From an uncultured Oscillospiraceae bacterium (GTDB lineage Bacteria; Bacillota; Clostridia; Oscillospirales; Ruminococcaceae), in assembly GCA_934408835.1 (NCBI GenBank), contig CAKRVU010000017.1, forward strand, positions 1 through 10,841: a DNA stretch of 10,841 nt, read 5' to 3'. Below the pieces are notes generated by a model, which saw nothing but the letters and a program-made list of their open reading frames with translations, was not told where the DNA came from and did not search any database. A program made the position numbers and the translations under genes. Shown here piece by piece: positions 7,863-10,841 of the stretch. How positions within the stretch are numbered: position 1 is the stretch's first letter; each line of letters begins with the position of its first letter.

Positions 7863-7880
7863 TTTTACAATTTTGTAAAA
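7863..7880. repeat. Perfect 18-bp palindrome upstream of the hydrolase promoter
   Basis: TTTTACAATTTTGTAAAA is fully self-complementary. Its centre is about 57 bases before the predicted transcription start and 14 bases beyond the -35 box. The position suits a regulator-binding site. Because it also lies downstream of galU on the same strand, it might instead be the remnant of a weak terminator; a T-run precedes it on the minus strand. Confidence 0.45.
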
Positions 7881-7952
7881 AAACCAGCACTGGAATGTAA
7901 TACTGAATCATTGGCGATTGTTGTATGGCAAATTATGGTTCAAACCTCATTT

Positions 7953-8822
7953 TTACAAATGATCGACAAGGTTTTTTAAATATTTTTGAAAATCAGTTCC
8001 GACCTCAGGGTGCGCCAGACCTTGTTCTACAATGGCTTCCAAAATGCCAAGCTTATTTCCCATGTCATAGCGGCGACCGTAAAAGTCTACGCCAATCATG
8101 CCAACAGTTTGGGCAAGCTCCTTCATGGCGTCTGTAAGCTGCAGTTCGCCGCCAGCGCCCGGTTTGGTATGCTCTAATATCTCAAAAATCTGAGGCGGCA
8201 AAACACAACGACCCAAAATAGAGTAGAGGGATAAAATTTCATCCGGGCTCGGTTTTTCCACCATATCGAAAACTTCAAACCAGTTATCGCGGATAGGACG
8301 GACTGCTAAAGACGAATATTTTTGAATGGCTTCCTTTGTCACCTCTTTGATCCCGACTACGCCACGTTCAAATTCTTCATAAGCGCTGCACAGCTGCTGA
8401 CAGACCGGTACTTCGGAACAAATGACGTCGTCTCCATACAATACCGCAAACGGCTCGTTCCCAACAAAAGATTTTGCGTGTAAAATAGCGTCGCCCAATC
8501 CCAACGCCTTCTTTTGCCGGATAAATGTGATATTCGCCAGATTTGCTAAGGAACGCAGTTCTTCATATACATCCATTTTTCCGCGTTCTAATAGGAGCTG
8601 CTCTAGCTCCGGGGTATAATCAAAGTGATCTTCTATTGCCGATTTTCCGCGGCTGGTAATAATCAGGATATCCTCGATGCCGCTTTTTACCGCCTCTTCA
8701 ACAATATATTGAATGGCGGGACGGTCTACGATGGGCAGCATTTCCTTTGGGATTGCTTTGGACGCCGGGAGGACTCTGGTTCCCATTCCGGCAGCCGGGA
8801 TGACAGCCTTTTTGATTTTCAT
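7953..8822 (-). CDS. galU: UTP--glucose-1-phosphate uridylyltransferase
   Basis: This cytoplasmic enzyme makes UDP-glucose and pyrophosphate from UTP and glucose-1-phosphate, supplying glycolipid, polysaccharide and galactose metabolism. The nucleotide-binding signature A-A-G-M-G-T-R (10-16) with P-K-E-M-L-P-I-V-D (25-33) is followed by the uridine-contacting R-Q-K-K-A-L-G-L-G-D-A (102-112). Then come the metal-binding Y-G-D-D (129-132), V-E-K-P (188-191), G-G-E-L-Q-L-T-D (224-231) and R-Y-D-M-G-N-K-L-G (251-259). At 289 residues it has the standard length of bacterial GalU/GtaB. A GGAAGGA site at 8833-8839 sits ten bases before the ATG. It follows the zinc-finger gene by 87 bases on the same strand without a clear terminator or strong promoter, so co-transcription is possible. 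Confidence 0.96.
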   Translation of the reverse strand: MKIKKAVIPAAGMGTRVLPASKAIPKEMLPIVDRPAIQYIVEEAVKSGIEDILIITSRGKSAIEDHFDYTPELEQLLLERGKMDVYEELRSLANLANITFIRQKKALGLGDAILHAKSFVGNEPFAVLYGDDVICSEVPVCQQLCSAYEEFERGVVGIKEVTKEAIQKYSSLAVRPIRDNWFEVFDMVEKPSPDEILSLYSILGRCVLPPQIFEILEHTKPGAGGELQLTDAMKELAQTVGMIGVDFYGRRYDMGNKLGILEAIVEQGLAHPEVGTDFQKYLKNLVDHL

Positions 8823-8909
8823 TTCATTTCATCCTTCCTAATTGTTTTTTACTATTGTTTGCAAAAAAACGATTATTTTTAACGAATGCCGATACAGTAG
8901 ATGAGGTTT

Positions 8910-9821
8910 TTAAATCCACAACAACATCAAGTAAGTTCCGACCATCACAAGAATGGATAGCAGCAAGGCGCAAGCAGTCGCAGCTGCATAACTGGCCGAA
9001 CCGTGTTTTTTGATATATGATCGATACTGTTTTGGCGGTAGTTTTCGTTTTTGACATTTTTGAAGGTCTTTTCTCACCTTGCGGTAATAAAGCCAATTGG
9101 CAAACAAACCGCTTAGCAGGTTGCACATCAATTGAAGGATCGACAAAGAGGATGAGACCCAGTAAACCATCTGAAAAGCGGTCGTATGATCTGAATACAG
9201 GCTGCCGACAAGGTAAAACGCAACGTTTCCCAGGAGTACAGCCGCGTTTAACAGAAAAAATAATATCCCCTGCCAATATAGCTTTCGGTAACAATAGTAT
9301 ACCGCAGGAAACAAAAAAGCACAAAAATTGATTGAGACGGATTTCCCTTTGGCAAATTTTTGGAACTTTGGAAGAAAATACCCGGAATTTGTCCCCACAT
9401 AGGCGGCATAGTCGGTCATCTGAATGCCGTCTATTGTTTCATCGGGCGAAAAACCGATTGAAGCTGCGCCGAAAAAAGGTGGTGTTTGTGGATAACCGGT
9501 TGAACTATTGGGCGGTAAATTCGGCGTTGGCGGATTTTGATCGTTAGACGCGAAGGAATTGCCACAGACAGAGCAAAACAGGGCGTCTGCGGGATGGGCG
9601 GCGCCACATTGAGGGCAGCGAGTTTGAGAAGAGTCCGGACGGCTTTCTTCTTTCGGCGGGTTCTCCTTGACTCCATGCTCCTCCTGACGCGCACAATGTC
9701 CGATGGCGACAAAACATTCCCGATGATGCGGGCAACCGCATTCGGGGCAAACAACGATATCGTCCGATTCTACAAATTTCTTTTTGCAAACCGGACAAAT
9801 CTGATTAGTATACTTTTTCAT
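8910..9821 (-). CDS. Prokaryotic RING-finger / zinc-ribbon membrane protein (DUF2628-like)
   Basis: This predicted membrane protein has a cytoplasmic zinc-binding N-terminus and no known function. An N-terminal prokaryotic RING-like finger is formed by C9-x2-C12, C25-x2-C28, H33-x2-C36 and C43. A second zinc ribbon has C69-x2-C72 and C83-x2-C86. A proline/asparagine-rich linker spans about 96-128. Three hydrophobic segments (about 164-178, 183-212, 219-245) with a K-x-Y-W-Q-G loop resemble the DUF2628 domain. A last helix (about 279-303) ends the 303-residue chain. An AGGAGA site at 9828-9833 precedes the start. Such architectures are common in clostridia, and eukaryotic RINGs act in ubiquitin transfer. 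Nothing here indicates that activity, so a protein-interaction or envelope role is the safer guess. Confidence 0.85.
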   Translation of the reverse strand: MKKYTNQICPVCKKKFVESDDIVVCPECGCPHHRECFVAIGHCARQEEHGVKENPPKEESRPDSSQTRCPQCGAAHPADALFCSVCGNSFASNDQNPPTPNLPPNSSTGYPQTPPFFGAASIGFSPDETIDGIQMTDYAAYVGTNSGYFLPKFQKFAKGKSVSINFCAFLFPAVYYCYRKLYWQGILFFLLNAAVLLGNVAFYLVGSLYSDHTTAFQMVYWVSSSLSILQLMCNLLSGLFANWLYYRKVRKDLQKCQKRKLPPKQYRSYIKKHGSASYAAATACALLLSILVMVGTYLMLLWI

Positions 9822-9840
9822 TACATCTCTCCTTCTCTTT

Positions 9841-9869
9841 ATTGTAACAGTTTCCTTTTAAAGAATCAA
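9841..9869 (-). promoter_or_regulatory. Candidate sigma-A promoter for the RING/zinc-ribbon gene
   Basis: On the minus strand TTGATT (9864-9869), a 17-base spacer and TACAAT (9841-9846) point to a start near 9834. That leaves a leader of about 13 bases, just enough to include the ribosome site. The -35 box lies inside one arm of the inverted repeat at 9864-9893. Confidence 0.55.
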
Positions 9870-9893
9870 GTTTTTTTCAAAAGAAACTTGATT
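9864..9893. repeat. Inverted repeat between divergent genes, overlapping a -35 box
   Basis: AATCAAGTTT (9864-9873) and AAACTTGATT (9884-9893) are a perfect 10-bp inverted repeat around a ten-base centre. It lies in the 189-base gap between the leftward zinc-finger gene and the rightward small-protein genes. Because it covers the leftward -35 box, it is a candidate operator that could also affect the rightward unit. It has no terminator function for a known upstream gene. Confidence 0.5.
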
Positions 9894-10010
9894 AAAGCGA
9901 AAAGGAACGGAGTTTATTTGTTGGCGCGAAAAATATAACGGCTCGGGATACATAGCGATATGTAAAAATCAAATACTAGCGTTAGCCTGAAAAAAAGGGG
10001 GGAAATGAAA

Positions 10011-10187
10011 ATGGATCCGAGAGAATCGTACTTGGGATTGTCCGATCTGCTGGAACGGGATTTGTCAGCATATGAATTCTATCAGTCTCTTCCGGCGGAA
10101 ATACAGCAAAAGGCTATGGAAAATGACGTTGGCTCGTTTGAGGAATTACAGCGGCTGGCGCAGGAAAATGAAGATAGGGGGTTTTAG
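10011..10187 (+). CDS. Small acidic protein, first of a tandem paralogous pair
   Basis: The 58-residue product is soluble, acidic and probably helical. I do not recognise a named family. The core is L-L-x2-D-x-S-A-x2-F-Y-x2-L-P (13-28), followed by an S-F-E-E-L-Q-x2-A segment (42-50). It has no Cys, signal peptide or membrane segment. The frame has ATGs at 10005 and 10011. GGGGGG at 9997-10002 is only two bases from the first but eight from the second, so 10011 is chosen. It is followed after one base by a related gene, so the two are almost certainly translated from one mRNA. The zinc-finger gene lies divergently upstream across a shared regulatory gap. Confidence 0.72.
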   Translation: MDPRESYLGLSDLLERDLSAYEFYQSLPAEIQQKAMENDVGSFEELQRLAQENEDRGF

Positions 10188-10188
10188 T

Positions 10189-10365
10189 GTGAGTCAAAAA
10201 TATTCTGATTTATATGCTCTTCTTGCAGATGACCGCAGCGCACGCGATTATTTTAATCAGCTTCCGGATTATGTTTGCGATCAAATGGAGGAACGCGCTT
10301 CGGGAATCAATTCACTGGAAAGCATGCAGCATTATGCGGACAAACTGACGAGCGGAGACGACTGA
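10189..10365 (+). CDS. Small acidic protein, second of a tandem paralogous pair (GTG start)
   Basis: The 58-residue product starts at GTG 10189, one base after the preceding TAG, with AGGGGG (10176-10181) as ribosome site inside the end of the previous gene. It aligns with its neighbour over L-L-x2-D-x-S-A-x2-[FY]-[FY]-x2-L-P and S-[FL]-E-x-[LM]-Q-x2-A, about a dozen identities with one two-residue gap, and has exactly the same length. The frame is open upstream to an ATG at 10072, but that would overlap the first gene by 116 bases and lacks a ribosome site. Function is unknown. Equal length and shared core suggest an old tandem duplication. Confidence 0.7.
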   Translation: MSQKYSDLYALLADDRSARDYFNQLPDYVCDQMEERASGINSLESMQHYADKLTSGDD

Positions 10366-10398
10366 CAGAACAGCGTCAATATTCGCTAAAAAAGCGAC

Positions 10399-10448
10399 AA
10401 AACAGGCGGGCGCGTCGTCCTCAGAAGGGAGCGATGCGCCTGTTTTTT
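10399..10448 (+). terminator. Intrinsic terminator after the small-protein pair
   Basis: AAAACAGGCG (10399-10408) pairs with CGCCTGTTTT (10437-10446) and a T-run extends to 10448. An alternative inner pairing, GCGCGTCG with CGATGCGC, can form in the loop. A small 5-bp hairpin, TCGCT/AGCGA (10383-10397), precedes it. Confidence 0.85.
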
Positions 10449-10500
10449 GATTGTAACGCTTTGGCGGCGAAACGCAGTCTAGAAAAATTTCTCATCGTTC

Positions 10501-10529
10501 TTGATTTTTAAAAATCAGTGTGGTATAAT
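10501..10529 (+). promoter_or_regulatory. Promoter, probably of the tRNA-Arg gene
   Basis: TTGATT (10501-10506), a 17-base spacer and a perfect TATAAT (10524-10529) are present. The TG at 10521-10522 forms an extended -10. Transcription would begin near 10536, giving a 5' leader of about 110 bases before the tRNA. No open frame with a ribosome site is seen in that leader. Confidence 0.75.
10502..10517. repeat. Perfect 16-bp palindrome over the tRNA promoter -35 region
   Basis: TGATTTTTAAAAATCA is fully self-complementary and covers the end of the -35 box and half of the spacer. It could be a repressor site. AT-rich palindromes of this size also arise by chance. Confidence 0.4.
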
Positions 10530-10646
10530 AATTGACGTTCCCAACGTTTAGAGCTTGAATTGTCCGGATCTGTCGGGGCTGCTGCGTCTGATTTGATTGC
10601 CCCTTGGGCGGGTTCGGTGATCGGTTTTGTTGAGTTGATGTTAGCT

Positions 10647-10723
10647 GTCGCTGTAGCTCAGCTGGATAGAGCGACCGCCTCCTAAGCGGTAGGTCGGAGG
10701 TTCGAATCCTCTCGGGAACGCCA
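10647..10723 (+). tRNA. tRNA-Arg (anticodon CCU), CCA encoded
   Basis: The cloverleaf is clear: D-stem GCTC/GAGC, anticodon stem ACCGC/GCGGT with loop CTCCTAA (anticodon CCT in DNA), five-base variable loop, and T-arm GGAGG-TTCGAAT-CCTCT, then discriminator G and encoded CCA. It reads AGG arginine codons. The oddity is the acceptor stem: GTCGCTG at 10647-10653 faces CGGGAAC at 10713-10719, giving C-A and G-G mismatches at the third and fourth pairs and a U-G at the sixth. The body is otherwise canonical, with a good promoter upstream and a terminator directly after. Confidence 0.93.
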
Positions 10724-10774
10724 AAAACCGTTGGTTTTGACACTTTTTAGTTCGACACCAACGGTTTTCTTTAT
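10724..10774 (+). terminator. Intrinsic terminator abutting the tRNA
   Basis: A perfect 12-bp inverted repeat, AAAACCGTTGGT (10724-10735) against ACCAACGGTTTT (10757-10768), starts at the base after the encoded CCA. It ends in a T-rich tail. Confidence 0.85.
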
Positions 10775-10813
10775 TGTTCCTATTTTTGTTAGTGTAAAAT
10801 TATGACAAAGTGC

Positions 10814-10841
10814 TTGACAAATATTGTACATAATGTTATAC
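10814..10841 (+). promoter_or_regulatory. Near-consensus promoter cut by the window edge
   Basis: A perfect TTGACA (10814-10819), a 17-base spacer and TATAC at 10837-10841, whose sixth base is outside the window, are preceded by TG at 10834-10835 (extended -10). It should drive a rightward gene that begins beyond the window. Confidence 0.75.

Noticed and set aside
7883..7952. Terminator for galU
   Set aside because: Only a ten-base palindrome, CCAGTGCTGG on the minus strand, followed by eight T is present. The stem is too short for a confident call.
8824..9324. Second leftward 166-codon frame and rightward 104-codon frame (9017-9331) inside the zinc-finger gene
   Set aside because: Both are overlapping frames of a gene with clear zinc-binding motifs and membrane helices. 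They show no motif of their own.
10492..10743. Leftward open frame of 83 codons across the tRNA, containing an R-I-R-T-S-D-L-P-L-R-R-R-S-L-Y-P-A-E-L string
   Set aside because: This is the well-known false protein produced by translating the antisense strand of a tRNA-Arg gene. Its frame simply covers the cloverleaf at 10647-10723.
1..10841. CRISPR array, insertion sequence, toxin-antitoxin or phage module
   Set aside because: No regularly spaced direct repeats, transposase motifs, terminal inverted repeats or phage proteins are visible. The small paired proteins lack toxin or DNA-binding signatures.

Overview
The window looks like a chromosomal segment of a low-to-moderate G+C Firmicute, most likely a clostridium of the Oscillospirales/Ruminococcaceae kind. 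This is inferred from purine-rich Shine-Dalgarno sites, sigma-A style promoters, a K+-dependent membrane pyrophosphatase, a PepV-type dipeptidase, a ROK glucokinase and a prokaryotic RING/zinc-ribbon membrane protein. No database search was possible, so the taxonomic statement is a judgement.

Layout. Positions 19-5961 hold four rightward genes: a membrane-bound, probably Na+-pumping pyrophosphatase (hppA), a P1-family N-terminal-nucleophile aminopeptidase, a ROK glucokinase, and an M20 dipeptidase (pepV) with its own good promoter and a clear terminator. Positions 6045-6823 are AT-rich and mostly non-coding. They carry a decayed coding remnant (about 6343-6694) and a bidirectional terminator. 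Positions 6824-9821 hold three leftward genes: a secreted alpha/beta-hydrolase lipoprotein with a near-consensus promoter, UTP-glucose-1-phosphate uridylyltransferase (galU), and a zinc-finger membrane protein. From 9822 the direction flips again. Two tiny, distantly related 58-residue proteins follow each other with one base between them, then come a terminator, a promoter, a tRNA-Arg(CCU) and its terminator. A near-consensus promoter is cut by the right edge, so another gene must start just outside.

How the genes may fit together. Glucokinase makes glucose-6-phosphate and GalU makes UDP-glucose plus pyrophosphate, while HppA recovers the energy of pyrophosphate as an ion gradient. The two peptidases serve intracellular peptide turnover. 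The genes are separately promoted and face different ways, so this is a metabolic theme and not a demonstrated operon. Most of the window is housekeeping. The parts that deserve a second look are the tandem pair of small acidic proteins, the RING/zinc-ribbon membrane protein with an inverted repeat over its promoter, the tRNA with two central acceptor-stem mismatches, and the decayed gene. I see no CRISPR array, insertion sequence, phage gene or defence system.
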